The position numbers and the translations under genes were made by a program. This document shows positions 28,864 to 37,433 of a stretch of DNA of 64,000 nt, piece after piece. Source of the DNA: Bacteroidota bacterium (lineage in GTDB: Bacteria > Bacteroidota > Bacteroidia > Bacteroidales > F082). Under the pieces are notes generated by a model. It saw nothing but the letters and a program-made list of their open reading frames with translations. It was not told where the DNA came from and searched no databases. The first letter of the stretch is position 1. Each line of letters opens with the position of its first letter. The stretch is from NCBI GenBank assembly GCA_009773165.1, contig WOUZ01000002.1, forward strand, positions 124,001-188,000, in the 5' to 3' direction.

Positions 28864-28899
28864 CAAAAGTAAAGTTTTTGCTAAAACGGTTTAGACAAA
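28864..28899 (-). promoter_or_regulatory. Promoter and LacI-type operator of the regulator gene
   Basis: Minus-strand -7 element TACTTTTG (28871-28864) and a TTTG (28899-28896) 24 bases upstream bracket the near-perfect palindrome CTAAAACGGTTTAG (28881-28894, one mismatched pair, central CG). A repressor bound there would block RNA polymerase. Confidence 0.65.
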
Positions 28900-29046
28900 T
28901 TTAATCAGAAATCGATTCTTAAATGAAAAAAAGTGTTCATTATTCAGTTTAAAGTTGACCCAAATTAAAATATGTTTAACTAATGATATTCATTGTTATA
29001 ATAAATAAAAATGTAGGCTTTCGATTCGCTAATGCAACCTTAAATC

Positions 29047-29080
29047 AAAAAAAAAGCTGCTATCAAATGATAACAGCTTT
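29047..29080 (-). terminator. AOR terminator
   Basis: Hairpin with arms AAAGCTG and CAGCTTT and an inner TATCA/TGATA stem (29053-29080), followed by a run of T on the minus strand. Confidence 0.85.
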
Positions 29081-29097
29081 CGGTAGGTTTCGTTTTA

Positions 29098-31257
29098 TTA
29101 ATCTTCCTGATAAGGAGTAACTAACTCGATAAGTTCAGGTAAATCCATGCCCAGATCTTTCAGATGGGAAATCTTTGGCACACCATTTTTTGTCCAGCCG
29201 CGACGTTTATAAACAGCATCCAACAGCTGTTCGTAGCGATTTTCACGGTATTCGCGCATCTTAGCCATTTTTTCTTCCACCGATTTACCACTCGGGTCAT
29301 AACCAACAAGCTCCAGAAGCTGTTTGTCATAGCGTTCGGCACGTGAAAGGTATTCTTCAGCTGTTACTGGTCCGGCAGCACGGTAAGGCTGAGCATCGTA
29401 TTTGCGAACACCATAACCCCTTCGAAGATTGAAAATTCGTTGAAAGTTATATACTCTTTCCGACATGCGAATCATTTCATGTTTATCGAATTCTTTTCCG
29501 GTTACTGCTTTGTAAATTGTGACATAGTTGTCAACATGTTCCGGAACTTTGGCAGGTTCACTTGTTTCGTGATTGTTTTCTGGTTCAACATCATTCCATG
29601 GAAGTTTGCACAAACCTACAAGACCAAACCAGGTTCTAAACATTGGAAAGTAATGTAATGCCTCAGCTTTTGCTTCAAACGTAGGGATTTGATTGTTAAC
29701 CATATCCATGAAAATCAGCCAGGCTTCGTCATGTTGCGGACCTTTATTGGTCATTGCATAACCACCTTGCTGTGCAAGAGATTCTTTACTGACATATTGT
29801 GAATACTCAAGCCCTTTATTTTCCATGCCAATATCCTGCATAAATTTGGCATCGCCCCAACCTTTTTCGGCAAACAATTCTTTGAGTTTTCTAACGCCTT
29901 TACCTGCGATTATTCCAAATCCTTCGCCACGGCCCAATTGATGAAGAAGATCCATTGCCGCATCAGCATTTCCGAAGCTAAGCTTCAATCCGCCTGTGCG
30001 TTCTTCGTTTAAAATTCCGTTTTCAAAACATTCCATCAAAAAGCCTAGGATTGTTCCCCAAGTGATGGTACAGATTCCATATGTGTCGCAATAGAAGTTG
30101 GCCTCAATGGTGAAATCGGGATTGAAAATTCCCGCAATCGATCCTAGTGATGATGTAGTTTCATATTCAGGACCATCAACAATAACAACCTGATCTTTAT
30201 ATGGTCCGGTTCGTAATTTGTAATCATCAATACCCTTGGCGCAGGCCATGTTGCAACCAATCCAGCACCCATCAGGAATTCCCTGGGTGAATTTGGATTT
30301 CCAAACCTCTCCATGTATTTTTATAGCTTCGGGGTGACTGCCGAATTTGAAATTATGAACGGGTAGCAGATCATAATCGTTCATTACATTGGTTAAGTGT
30401 GCTGTTCCTTTGGTGCGCATTTCGGCCTGACTATCATCCAGTTCGCGCATTTCACGATTGAAACGTTGTCCGCGTTCCATGATCGCTTTTAAATCCACAA
30501 CATTGTTAAGATTGCCTTTCACACCTGGAACTTTTGCAACCAAAGCCTTGATGTGTTTATTTCTGAAAACTGTTCCTATCCCACCTCTACCAGCTTGTTT
30601 GAGTCGAACTTTTTTACGTTTGGAATCATAAAAACTGAAATTCAACATACCAATAAGTGAATGGTCGGCTGCAGTACCAGCAGAAACAATAGCAACATTT
30701 TTCTTGTCCTTTTCCTCATCTGCAAACATCTCAGTAAGCATTTCTGCGAGCTCATGACTGTCTACAGGTTCAAGCGGAGCCTCAATGATCTCTATTTTAT
30801 GGTTAACACCATCAATAAAAATGATTACATCCCGATCAGCTTTGCCCTGAAGTTCAATTGCATCAAAACCAGAAAATTTAAGAAATGGGCCAAAATATCC
30901 ACCAACATTACTATCCATTACTGAATTTGTTTGTGGCGAAATACTTACACAAATCGACTTGCCTGTTCCTGAATATTGAGTAATACCGGCTATTGGACCT
31001 GATGCAATGATAATTTCATTTTCGGGATCGTCCCATTTTGTGTCAGGTTTCGTAGCGTCCCATAGCAATTTCAATCCGTATCCTCTGCCGCCGATAAATT
31101 TTTCTTTCATCAACTGCGGGACTGTTTTTGCCTTTATTTCATTTTCCGACAAGTTTACATACAATGTCCTGTCGGTATAACCCTTATCCAGAGCAATCCA
31201 CTCAAATGGCCAGCTCACTAAGGTTTTGTGGCTTTTCAGAATTTCGGTTAATTCCAT
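29098..31257 (-). CDS. aor: Tungsten-type aldehyde ferredoxin oxidoreductase
   Basis: 719 residues from the ATG at 31257, preceded by GAGAAG eight bases upstream; the open frame extends 29 codons further but that part is not family-like. AOR enzymes oxidise aldehydes to acids with ferredoxin, using a tungsten bis-pyranopterin and a 4Fe-4S cluster. Seen: N-terminal FIGGRGYGLKLLWD, the cofactor-binding ASGPIAGITQYSGTGK, Cys ligands in CWIGCNMACAKG and a probable fourth in LVGLCKLPW near residue 600. At 719 residues it is longer than archaeal AOR (about 605) and the first two Cys are three, not two, residues apart. Substrate unknown. Divergent from thiF. Confidence 0.9.
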   Translation of the reverse strand: MELTEILKSHKTLVSWPFEWIALDKGYTDRTLYVNLSENEIKAKTVPQLMKEKFIGGRGYGLKLLWDATKPDTKWDDPENEIIIASGPIAGITQYSGTGKSICVSISPQTNSVMDSNVGGYFGPFLKFSGFDAIELQGKADRDVIIFIDGVNHKIEIIEAPLEPVDSHELAEMLTEMFADEEKDKKNVAIVSAGTAADHSLIGMLNFSFYDSKRKKVRLKQAGRGGIGTVFRNKHIKALVAKVPGVKGNLNNVVDLKAIMERGQRFNREMRELDDSQAEMRTKGTAHLTNVMNDYDLLPVHNFKFGSHPEAIKIHGEVWKSKFTQGIPDGCWIGCNMACAKGIDDYKLRTGPYKDQVVIVDGPEYETTSSLGSIAGIFNPDFTIEANFYCDTYGICTITWGTILGFLMECFENGILNEERTGGLKLSFGNADAAMDLLHQLGRGEGFGIIAGKGVRKLKELFAEKGWGDAKFMQDIGMENKGLEYSQYVSKESLAQQGGYAMTNKGPQHDEAWLIFMDMVNNQIPTFEAKAEALHYFPMFRTWFGLVGLCKLPWNDVEPENNHETSEPAKVPEHVDNYVTIYKAVTGKEFDKHEMIRMSERVYNFQRIFNLRRGYGVRKYDAQPYRAAGPVTAEEYLSRAERYDKQLLELVGYDPSGKSVEEKMAKMREYRENRYEQLLDAVYKRRGWTKNGVPKISHLKDLGMDLPELIELVTPYQED

Positions 31258-31291
31258 ATATTCTTCTCTTAAAGTTTTGTTATTATTTTCA

Positions 31292-31299
31292 CAAAAATA
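31292..31299 (-). promoter_or_regulatory. AOR promoter -7 element
   Basis: Minus-strand TATTTTTG 35 bases before the start codon; no clear -33 element. Confidence 0.4.
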
Positions 31300-31429
31300 C
31301 TTTTTTCTTTTGTCATAGTATGCTAAATGATTCATTGATAGCAATATGCAATTTTTTGCATATCGTACACTTTTTGCTTAATGAGTTGCCTGTGTTTGGT
31401 TTAGATAGTGTATTTAGAAAGATTATAAA

Positions 31430-31459
31430 TTTGAAGTAAAACTTCATTTGTTAACTTTG
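31430..31459 (+). promoter_or_regulatory. thiF promoter with internal inverted repeat
   Basis: TTTG ending at 31433, 18 bases, TAACTTTG (31452-31459). Between them lies TGAAGT-AAA-ACTTCA (31432-31446), an inverted repeat well placed for an operator serving thiF and possibly AOR. Leader to the ATG at 31480 would be about 15 nt. Confidence 0.65.
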
Positions 31460-31479
31460 TTGCGACAATTTGCACAATT

Positions 31480-32082
31480 ATGAATTTTGAAGCAATTAGG
31501 GGTGTATTAGCTCACAAAAAAGTTGGTATTGCAGGATGCGGTGGATTGGGATCTAACGTAGCTGTTTCCTTAGCCCGAACAGGAATTGGGCAACTTGTTA
31601 TAGTCGATTTTGATTATGTGGTTGAATCAAATCTGAACAGGCAATTTTACTTTTTTAATCAAATCGGTGAAAAGAAAGTGAAAGCTCTTGCTGCGAATTT
31701 GCATGCAATTCGACCTGATTTGGAGATTATTATTCATAACGTTAAATTAGAATCAAGCACGATTCACCAGATTTTTAATGGCTGTGATCTTGTTATTGAG
31801 GCATTTGACTCTGCCGAAGCAAAAGCAATGATTGTGGAAGCGTTCATAAATGAGTTGCCAAATATCCCATTGATTTTAGGAAATGGTATGGCTGGATTTG
31901 GCAGATTTGAATTATTGAAGCGAACCAAATGGACAGAAAATATTTTTGTTTGCGGAGATTCGCAATCAGAGATTGATTTCGACCTGCCACCATTAGCACC
32001 TAGGGTTGGAATTGTTGCTAACATGCAGGCCGATCTGGCGCTTGAGCTACTTCTAAACGGAACCCCTGAACCGATGTTTTAA
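31480..32082 (+). CDS. thiF: ThiF-family E1-like adenylyltransferase, short form
   Basis: 200 residues. ThiF/MoeB proteins adenylate the C-terminal Gly of a ubiquitin-like sulfur carrier (ThiS or MoaD). Seen: nucleotide motif VGIAGCGGLGSNVAVSLAR, VIVDFDYVVESNLNRQFYFF with the Arg that contacts ATP, and VIEAFDSAEAKAMIVE. This short form lacks the C-terminal zinc Cys pairs of E. coli ThiF (about 250 residues). No thiS, thiG, thiH or moaD is near. The divergent neighbour is a pterin-dependent AOR, which suggests the carrier could be a MoaD-like protein; the thiamine role is the default annotation. Confidence 0.85.
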   Translation: MNFEAIRGVLAHKKVGIAGCGGLGSNVAVSLARTGIGQLVIVDFDYVVESNLNRQFYFFNQIGEKKVKALAANLHAIRPDLEIIIHNVKLESSTIHQIFNGCDLVIEAFDSAEAKAMIVEAFINELPNIPLILGNGMAGFGRFELLKRTKWTENIFVCGDSQSEIDFDLPPLAPRVGIVANMQADLALELLLNGTPEPMF

Positions 32083-32226
32083 TAAAAAATTTGGTAAAGT
32101 AACCATCTAAAAATTATTGCAATCGTGATCTTAATGTTTTGTATAATTATTTTTCATTTTACTTGCACTTCATATCAAAATTGGCGAAATTTACCTGCTA
32201 TTTATCACTAACCCAAAAGAAACGTT

Positions 32227-34938
32227 ATGAAATTACTGTTTAACCTGCAATATAAGAGCAATTGGGGCCAAATTGCCTATATATCAGGATCAGATGCATG
32301 TCTCGGAAACTGGGACATTGACCAGATTGTTGCTATGAATTACATAGGTAATGATGAGTGGTCAGTTGAAATCGAAGGTCCTGATGCAGCATTCTTTGAA
32401 TACAAGTATGTGATCAGGGATGCAAATGGTTTTATCACATGGGAAGGAGGGGCCAATCGGTCGCTTTTAACTTCAACATATGCAAAAATTGTTGTTAAAG
32501 ATTATTTCCATCCGGTTATTGATCCGGAAAGGGTGATGCTAACAAAAGTGTTCACTGAAGTAATCATGAAGCCTGCTGAGATAACTTCCCAGCAAACTGA
32601 GGTGACATCTGGTCAAATCTTGCGTTTTACACTGCTTGCTCCAAGAGTAGGGGTAGGTTATGCAATAGCTATTAGCGGCAGCATTGCAGCACTTGGCGAT
32701 TGGCAAAAGCCTGTTATCATGAGCAACCAAAATTATCCAAAATGGGAGTTTGAGGTTGATGGAAAGGATTTTAATCGGACTATCACCTATAAATATATGA
32801 TAGTCAGGCTTTCAGATCAAAAGGTTGTAACCTGGGAAGAAGGTGAAAACCGTTTTTTGTTTCAAGCCTTTTTACAAGAACCAAATTCGGTCACCATTAT
32901 AAATGACGAACATTTTAAATATCCTGTTGGTCAGTGGAAAGGTGCTGGCGTGGCAATGCCAGTATTCTCCCTGCGAACCGAAGATAGTTTTGGTGTCGGA
33001 GAATTCAACGACTTAAAGAAATTAGTCGATTGGTGCGAAAAAACCAGTCTTAGAATGATTCAGGTTTTACCTATCAACGAAACTGTTGCAACTCACTCAT
33101 GGCTTGACTCATATCCATACAAGTCAATTACGGTTATGGCACTTCATCCAATGTACTTGCATCTTCCGGCTCTTGGTATATTGAATGATAAAAAGCTCAT
33201 GAAAGAGTTCAATAAACTGCAGAAGGAGCTAAACGCCAAGCCACATGTCGATTATGTAGAAGTTACTAAAGCCAAAGCACGTTATTTTAAACTTATTTTT
33301 GATCAAAACTGGAATGAACTTTCCAAGACATCTGAATTCAAACTGTTCTATAGCGAGAATAAGGAATGGTTGATTCCCTATGCTGCATTCTGCTACTTAA
33401 GAGACCAGTTTAAAACCAGCGATTTCAGGCAATGGGGCGACTATGCAACTTTTAACCCCGACCAGATTGCCGCCTTGACGGATGCTGCCCAACCATTTCA
33501 TGAACATATTGCTGTTCATTATTTTCAACAGTATCATCTTGATAAACAACTGCGTGAAGTTGTAAATTATGCACATTCCAAAGGTGTCGGGCTAAAAGGT
33601 GATATCCCCATCGGTATCAGCCCAAACAGTATCGAAGCCTGGACTGAGCCTTTGCTTTTTAACCTTGACGGGCAGGCTGGGGCTCCTCCTGATGATTTTG
33701 CAATGATGGGTCAGAATTGGGGCTTCCCAACTTACAATTGGGATGTGATGGCAAAAGATGGGTATGCATGGTGGCGTAAAAGATTGGTGATGATGGAAAA
33801 ATATTTTGACGCCTATCGCATCGATCATATTTTGGGCTTTTTTCGGATTTGGGAAATACCTCAAAATGCGCTGCATGGTTTATTAGGTTATTTCAAGCCA
33901 GGGTTATCAATGTCCTCTTCAGAGATTGAAGATTGGGGCTTGTGGTTTGATGAAGACCGCTTCGTAAAACCTTATATCAGAGGATATTTTCTACACGATT
34001 TCTTTGGCGAATATACCGATGAGGTAAGAAGAAATTACCTTGTTGAAATTGATTATGATCAGTATGAGTTAAAACCAGCTTTTAACACACAACGGAAAAT
34101 TTATAATCATTTTTCCCCGCAGGGTCTGACCAAAGAGATAGGCGATAAACAAATTATTATACGGGATGGGTTGATGTCTTTGCTTAATGAAGTGCTATTT
34201 ATCAAAGATCCATATGCAAATTATCCTTCTTATCACCCACGAATTGCGTTTCATTTCACCTATTCATACCGGGATTTAGAAGAATATAAAAAGAACATTC
34301 TCAATGATTTGTATATTCATTTCTTTTATAAACGGCATGAAGAGTTCTGGAAATCCCACGCTATGGCTAAATTGCCTGCCATAGTTGCTGCTTCAAATAT
34401 GCTTGTTTGTGGCGAAGATCTTGGGATGGTTCCTGATAATGTTCCTGAGGTAATGAAAGCACTCAACATCCTTAGTCTCGAGATTCAGAGAATGCCAAAA
34501 AATCCGCGCGTCGAATTTGCTCATCCGGCTGATGCGCCTTATTTAAGTGTTTGCACTACATCAACACATGACATGTCAACAATTCGCGGATGGTGGGAAG
34601 AAGATAAGGCTAAAACACAGCGGTTTTATCATAATAGCCTGGGACATAATGATCAGGTACCCTATTTTGCTGAACCATGGGTGTGTCAGGAAATCATAAA
34701 TCAACATCTGCATTCACCTGCCATGTGGACAATATTTCCTCTTCAGGATTTAATAGCAATGGACGGAAGTCTTCGATGGGATCAAACGGATAAAGAACGC
34801 ATTAATGTACCAAGTGATCCTGAGAATAAGTGGCAATATAGAATGATTCTTACCCTCGAAGAATTGCTCGAGTCAGATGATTTCAATCAGCTGATTAAAG
34901 GGATGTTGCACATATCCGGTCGTGATGCTGATTATTGA
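32227..34938 (+). CDS. malQ: 4-alpha-glucanotransferase with two CBM20 domains (GH77)
   Basis: 903 residues, cytoplasmic (no signal peptide). Disproportionates alpha-1,4-glucans, for maltodextrin or glycogen metabolism. Two starch-binding CBM20 domains at about 1-100 and 125-240 (SGSDACLGNWDIDQIVAM; ISGSIAALGDWQKPVIMS). GH77 catalysis follows with nucleophile D533 in YRIDHILGFFR, acid/base E730 in CGEDLGMVPDNV and D782 in STHDMSTIRGWW. N-terminal CBM20 pairs are known in the DPE2-like branch, also common in Bacteroidota. Monocistronic with strong terminators downstream. No glycogen genes are adjacent. Confidence 0.95.
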   Translation: MKLLFNLQYKSNWGQIAYISGSDACLGNWDIDQIVAMNYIGNDEWSVEIEGPDAAFFEYKYVIRDANGFITWEGGANRSLLTSTYAKIVVKDYFHPVIDPERVMLTKVFTEVIMKPAEITSQQTEVTSGQILRFTLLAPRVGVGYAIAISGSIAALGDWQKPVIMSNQNYPKWEFEVDGKDFNRTITYKYMIVRLSDQKVVTWEEGENRFLFQAFLQEPNSVTIINDEHFKYPVGQWKGAGVAMPVFSLRTEDSFGVGEFNDLKKLVDWCEKTSLRMIQVLPINETVATHSWLDSYPYKSITVMALHPMYLHLPALGILNDKKLMKEFNKLQKELNAKPHVDYVEVTKAKARYFKLIFDQNWNELSKTSEFKLFYSENKEWLIPYAAFCYLRDQFKTSDFRQWGDYATFNPDQIAALTDAAQPFHEHIAVHYFQQYHLDKQLREVVNYAHSKGVGLKGDIPIGISPNSIEAWTEPLLFNLDGQAGAPPDDFAMMGQNWGFPTYNWDVMAKDGYAWWRKRLVMMEKYFDAYRIDHILGFFRIWEIPQNALHGLLGYFKPGLSMSSSEIEDWGLWFDEDRFVKPYIRGYFLHDFFGEYTDEVRRNYLVEIDYDQYELKPAFNTQRKIYNHFSPQGLTKEIGDKQIIIRDGLMSLLNEVLFIKDPYANYPSYHPRIAFHFTYSYRDLEEYKKNILNDLYIHFFYKRHEEFWKSHAMAKLPAIVAASNMLVCGEDLGMVPDNVPEVMKALNILSLEIQRMPKNPRVEFAHPADAPYLSVCTTSTHDMSTIRGWWEEDKAKTQRFYHNSLGHNDQVPYFAEPWVCQEIINQHLHSPAMWTIFPLQDLIAMDGSLRWDQTDKERINVPSDPENKWQYRMILTLEELLESDDFNQLIKGMLHISGRDADY

Positions 34939-34978
34939 CATATAATATTGAACGTTCATTTTATAATTGGATCTAATG

Positions 34979-35010
34979 AAAATGTCTCATCTTATCAGGT
35001 GAGACATTTT
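34979..35010 (+). terminator. malQ terminator
   Basis: Perfect 11-bp hairpin with arms AAAATGTCTCA and TGAGACATTTT around a 10-base loop, 40 bases after the malQ stop codon. Confidence 0.85.
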
Positions 35011-35013
35011 CAT

Positions 35014-35048
35014 AAAAAACCCGTTACAGGGCTGTGACGGGTTTTTTT
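35014..35048 (-). terminator. Second, bidirectional terminator
   Basis: Stem AAAAAACCCGT/ACGGGTTTTTT with a further internal pairing. A run of A on one side and T on the other allows use by malQ and by the small convergent operon at 35100-35442. Confidence 0.85.
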
Positions 35049-35099
35049 GGCGGGCTGCTTTGCACTTACTCCCCACTGATGGAGGAAACTACTAAGAGG

Positions 35100-35285
35100 T
35101 TAAAGAAAGAATGATCGCTTATTGACGATGGAATACAAGCGGTAACTTTGATGGTTGTTATCAAGTTCGAAAAAATAAACCTTTGTGCCGTTTAAATAAA
35201 CTTTAGCTTTGATATCCTTTGCTGGATATTCAACTAAACCTTGCGAGTTTAGTTCATGTTTTGTGTATGATTCGTTAATCTTCAT
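35100..35285 (-). CDS. Small protein of unknown function (61 aa)
   Basis: 61 residues, charged and soluble, with no motif I recognise. Start KINESYTKHELNSQGLVEYP; the second half looks beta-rich (KVYLNGTKVYFFELDNNH). Reasons to take it as a gene: it starts four bases after the stop codon of the zinc-ribbon gene, both are on the same strand, and a bidirectional terminator follows. It may work with its partner. Confidence 0.6.
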   Translation of the reverse strand: MKINESYTKHELNSQGLVEYPAKDIKAKVYLNGTKVYFFELDNNHQSYRLYSIVNKRSFFL

Positions 35286-35289
35286 ATAT

Positions 35290-35442
35290 TTATTTCAATT
35301 TAATTGCAAAACCGTCTTTGGTACAAATAGGACAAACGGCATCTTTAATTACAGAAATATACCCACACCTGTTACACTTAAAGTACTTGTGATACTTTTG
35401 AATTTTGCTTTTTTCCGTTGGTGTGAGTTTTAAACCAAACAC
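35290..35442 (-). CDS. Small zinc-ribbon protein (50 aa), GTG start
   Basis: 50 residues read from a GTG at 35442 (AGGATC lies about ten bases upstream). There is no ATG in the frame, which is closed upstream by TAG. It has two CxxC pairs: C23-NR-C26 in FKCNRCGYI and C37-PI-C40 in AVCPICTKD, with ten residues between. That is a minimal zinc ribbon or rubredoxin-like knuckle; a rubredoxin proper would be slightly longer with conserved aromatic residues not seen here. First gene of a two-gene operon with the 61-residue protein. Function unknown; start position uncertain. Confidence 0.65.
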   Translation of the reverse strand: MFGLKLTPTEKSKIQKYHKYFKCNRCGYISVIKDAVCPICTKDGFAIKLK

Positions 35443-35589
35443 TTTACTTTCACTTTGATCCTATCTATTTCAATTAACGTGCCAAAATGGGAATCAGTTT
35501 CTTTTATTGATATAATAGATTGAAAAACAATTTATTATAATTTTTCTTTTCTGAAGAAATTTTTTCTGGCGATTATTTAACACTTCTTT

Positions 35590-35628
35590 CTCTTCGAAAT
35601 CGAAGATATACTCTTCGATTTCGAAGAG
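35590..35628. promoter_or_regulatory. Tandem operator pair upstream of deoC
   Basis: CTCTTCGAAATCGAAGA (35590-35606), five bases, TCTTCGATTTCGAAGAG (35612-35628). The arms are perfect reverse complements (17 bp), and each arm is itself a near-palindrome TCTTCGA-ww-TCGAAGA. The two palindromes repeat with a 21-base period, two turns of the helix. This fits two dimers side by side better than a terminator, as there is no T-run. Confidence 0.65.
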
Positions 35629-35680
35629 TGATTTTCTCTTCACACAACTGTTATTAACAAGAAAATGAAAAACCTTTATG

Positions 35681-35688
35681 TATTTTTG
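35681..35688 (+). promoter_or_regulatory. deoC promoter -7 element
   Basis: TATTTTTG, 16 bases before the ATG at 35704, which implies a very short leader and argues against the upstream ATG at 35665. No canonical -33; the paired operators lie 53-91 bases upstream. Confidence 0.5.
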
Positions 35689-35703
35689 CAAAAAACCTTA
35701 AAT

Positions 35704-36543
35704 ATGAAATTCCAATATTATTCTCAAAGTGTAGAAACAATTGCAGAAAGGATCAATAAAATTAACCAGAATCAGCTGGAGCATGAATCTCAGAAACAAG
35801 TTTTTCGGACGATTTATAATTGTATTGACCTTACCACTTTGGAAGGTTCTGATAACAATCAGAAAATTGAGGAATTGTGCGAAAAGGCAAAGTCTTCCAT
35901 ATCTGGATATTCCAACGAAACAGTTGCCGCAGTATGTGTTTATATGCCATTTGTAAAACAGGCCAAAGAAATATTAAAAGGCACTCATATTGAAGTAGCT
36001 ACTGTAGCTTGTGCTTTCCCATCAGGACAGCTGCCTCTTCACCTGAAACTTGCTGAAGTTAGCTGGGTGGCAAATGAAGGAGCTGATGAGATTGACATGG
36101 TTATTTCCCGTGGGAAAATGCTTGAAGGTGATTATGAAGCAGTTTTGAATGAAATTAAAGCCGTTAAAGCTGCTTGTGGAGAAGCCAGACTAAAAGTTAT
36201 TTTGGAGACAGGGGAACTAAAAACAATTGATCTCATCCGAAAAGCCAGCGAACTTGCTTTGGAGGGAGGGGCCGATTTTTTAAAAACATCTACAGGAAAA
36301 ATCCAGCCGGCCGCAACTGCGGAAGCATCAGTTGTTATGCTTGATACCATCCTTGAATACTATCAGCAAACTGGAATTCAAGTGGGTTTTAAGCCTGCAG
36401 GTGGTATTGCAGAACCTGAAGATGCAATGCTTTACTATAAGCTTGTGAAAGAAGTTGTTGGTGAGCAGTGGCTTAATAATCAATGGTTCAGAATAGGGGC
36501 CAGTAGATTGGCTGATAAAATTAAGGCTATTCTAAACGCATGA
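35704..36543 (+). CDS. deoC: Deoxyribose-phosphate aldolase
   Basis: 279 residues. Cleaves 2-deoxyribose-5-phosphate to glyceraldehyde-3-P and acetaldehyde in deoxynucleoside salvage. The Schiff-base Lys is K194 in GGADFLKTSTGK; DEIDMVISRGKMLEGDYE and GFKPAGGIAEPEDAM are conserved. An ATG 13 codons upstream (35665) keeps the frame open, but the -7 element lies inside that stretch, so 35704 is preferred. The acetaldehyde product is a possible AOR substrate, though nothing links the two genes directly. Probably controlled by the operator pair upstream. Confidence 0.94.
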   Translation: MKFQYYSQSVETIAERINKINQNQLEHESQKQVFRTIYNCIDLTTLEGSDNNQKIEELCEKAKSSISGYSNETVAAVCVYMPFVKQAKEILKGTHIEVATVACAFPSGQLPLHLKLAEVSWVANEGADEIDMVISRGKMLEGDYEAVLNEIKAVKAACGEARLKVILETGELKTIDLIRKASELALEGGADFLKTSTGKIQPAATAEASVVMLDTILEYYQQTGIQVGFKPAGGIAEPEDAMLYYKLVKEVVGEQWLNNQWFRIGASRLADKIKAILNA

Positions 36544-36560
36544 TTTAACACTTTGTTTGC

Positions 36561-36590
36561 TTGACTTATTCATACAGTTGATTACTTTTG
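36561..36590 (+). promoter_or_regulatory. Promoter of the T9SS thioredoxin-like gene
   Basis: TTG (36561-36563), 19 bases, TACTTTTG (36583-36590); 29 bases to the ATG at 36620. Confidence 0.7.
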
Positions 36591-36619
36591 TGAAAAAATC
36601 ACAATAAAAGCCAGTTCTT

Positions 36620-37423
36620 ATGTCACTAAAAAACTTTACTATAATTTTCCTTTTTGTTTTTTTCATTGGAAACGTATATTCGCAAACTCCTCATACAACT
36701 GCACCGGATTTTAGCGTCAAAACATTGAAAGGCGATATCATTCAATTATATCCATTATTAGCCGAGGGTAAAATTGTTGTTGTCGATTTTTTCTCAACTT
36801 CCTGTGGTCCCTGCCAAACCTTTGCTTACGATTTTGAGATGGCCTACGAAAGTTTTGGTTCGAATAATGGTAATGTATTTTTTCTGGGTATTAATTATAA
36901 TGGAACAAATGCTGATGTCATTTTCTTCGACTCTTTGTTTAATATCACATTGCCAAGTGCAAGTGGATTAGATGGTGGAGGCAATATCGTTTTTGAGAAC
37001 TATCTTGTTGCTGCTTATCCAACAGTTATTGTCATTATGCCTGATAAAACCATTGCTGCCCAGCATGTTTGGGAACCTAGCTATGTCAATATAACTGAAG
37101 CGGTTTTAAATGCAGGAGGCACATTGGTACATCAAAACGAAATGAAAATTTCTGATGCTTTTAATGTTAAAACCTTCCCAAACCCAACTACTAACGAGTT
37201 AAATGTTTCATTTGACCTTTCTAATCAGGAGCTTGTAACATTAACAATCAAGGATATTTATGGTCGGTCAGTCTTAAATGTGGTTTCTCAGAAGAAGTAT
37301 GAAGCTGGTAACCATCAGTTGAAGTTATATGTTCAACAATTACCTGCAGGGAATTATCTTCTGGAACTTGAAGCCGGTAATCAGTTCATTCACAAAAAAA
37401 TTCTCCTTCAACAGGATTTCTAA
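36620..37423 (+). CDS. Secreted thioredoxin-like protein with T9SS sorting domain
   Basis: 267 residues: signal peptide (1-22, ending VYSQ), a thioredoxin/TlpA-like fold (about 28-165) with the redox motif C62-GPC-65 in DFFSTSCGPCQTF and the cis-Pro region AAYPTVIVI, then a C-terminal domain from about 185 (VKTFPNPTTNELNVSFDL ... ELEAGNQFIHKKILLQQ) that is a type A T9SS sorting signal. The protein is thus expected to cross the outer membrane and be anchored or released outside the cell, an unusual place for a thioredoxin. Its partner at 37434 is a lipoprotein ten bases downstream. Confidence 0.9.
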   Translation: MSLKNFTIIFLFVFFIGNVYSQTPHTTAPDFSVKTLKGDIIQLYPLLAEGKIVVVDFFSTSCGPCQTFAYDFEMAYESFGSNNGNVFFLGINYNGTNADVIFFDSLFNITLPSASGLDGGGNIVFENYLVAAYPTVIVIMPDKTIAAQHVWEPSYVNITEAVLNAGGTLVHQNEMKISDAFNVKTFPNPTTNELNVSFDLSNQELVTLTIKDIYGRSVLNVVSQKKYEAGNHQLKLYVQQLPAGNYLLELEAGNQFIHKKILLQQDF

Positions 37424-37433
37424 AACCATTATT

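Noticed and set aside
35590-35628. Reading of the deoC upstream inverted repeat as a transcription terminator
   Set aside because: No T-run follows on either strand and the arms are themselves palindromic, which suits protein binding better.
35665-35703. Upstream ATG of deoC
   Set aside because: The -7 promoter element lies inside this stretch, so most transcripts should start after it.
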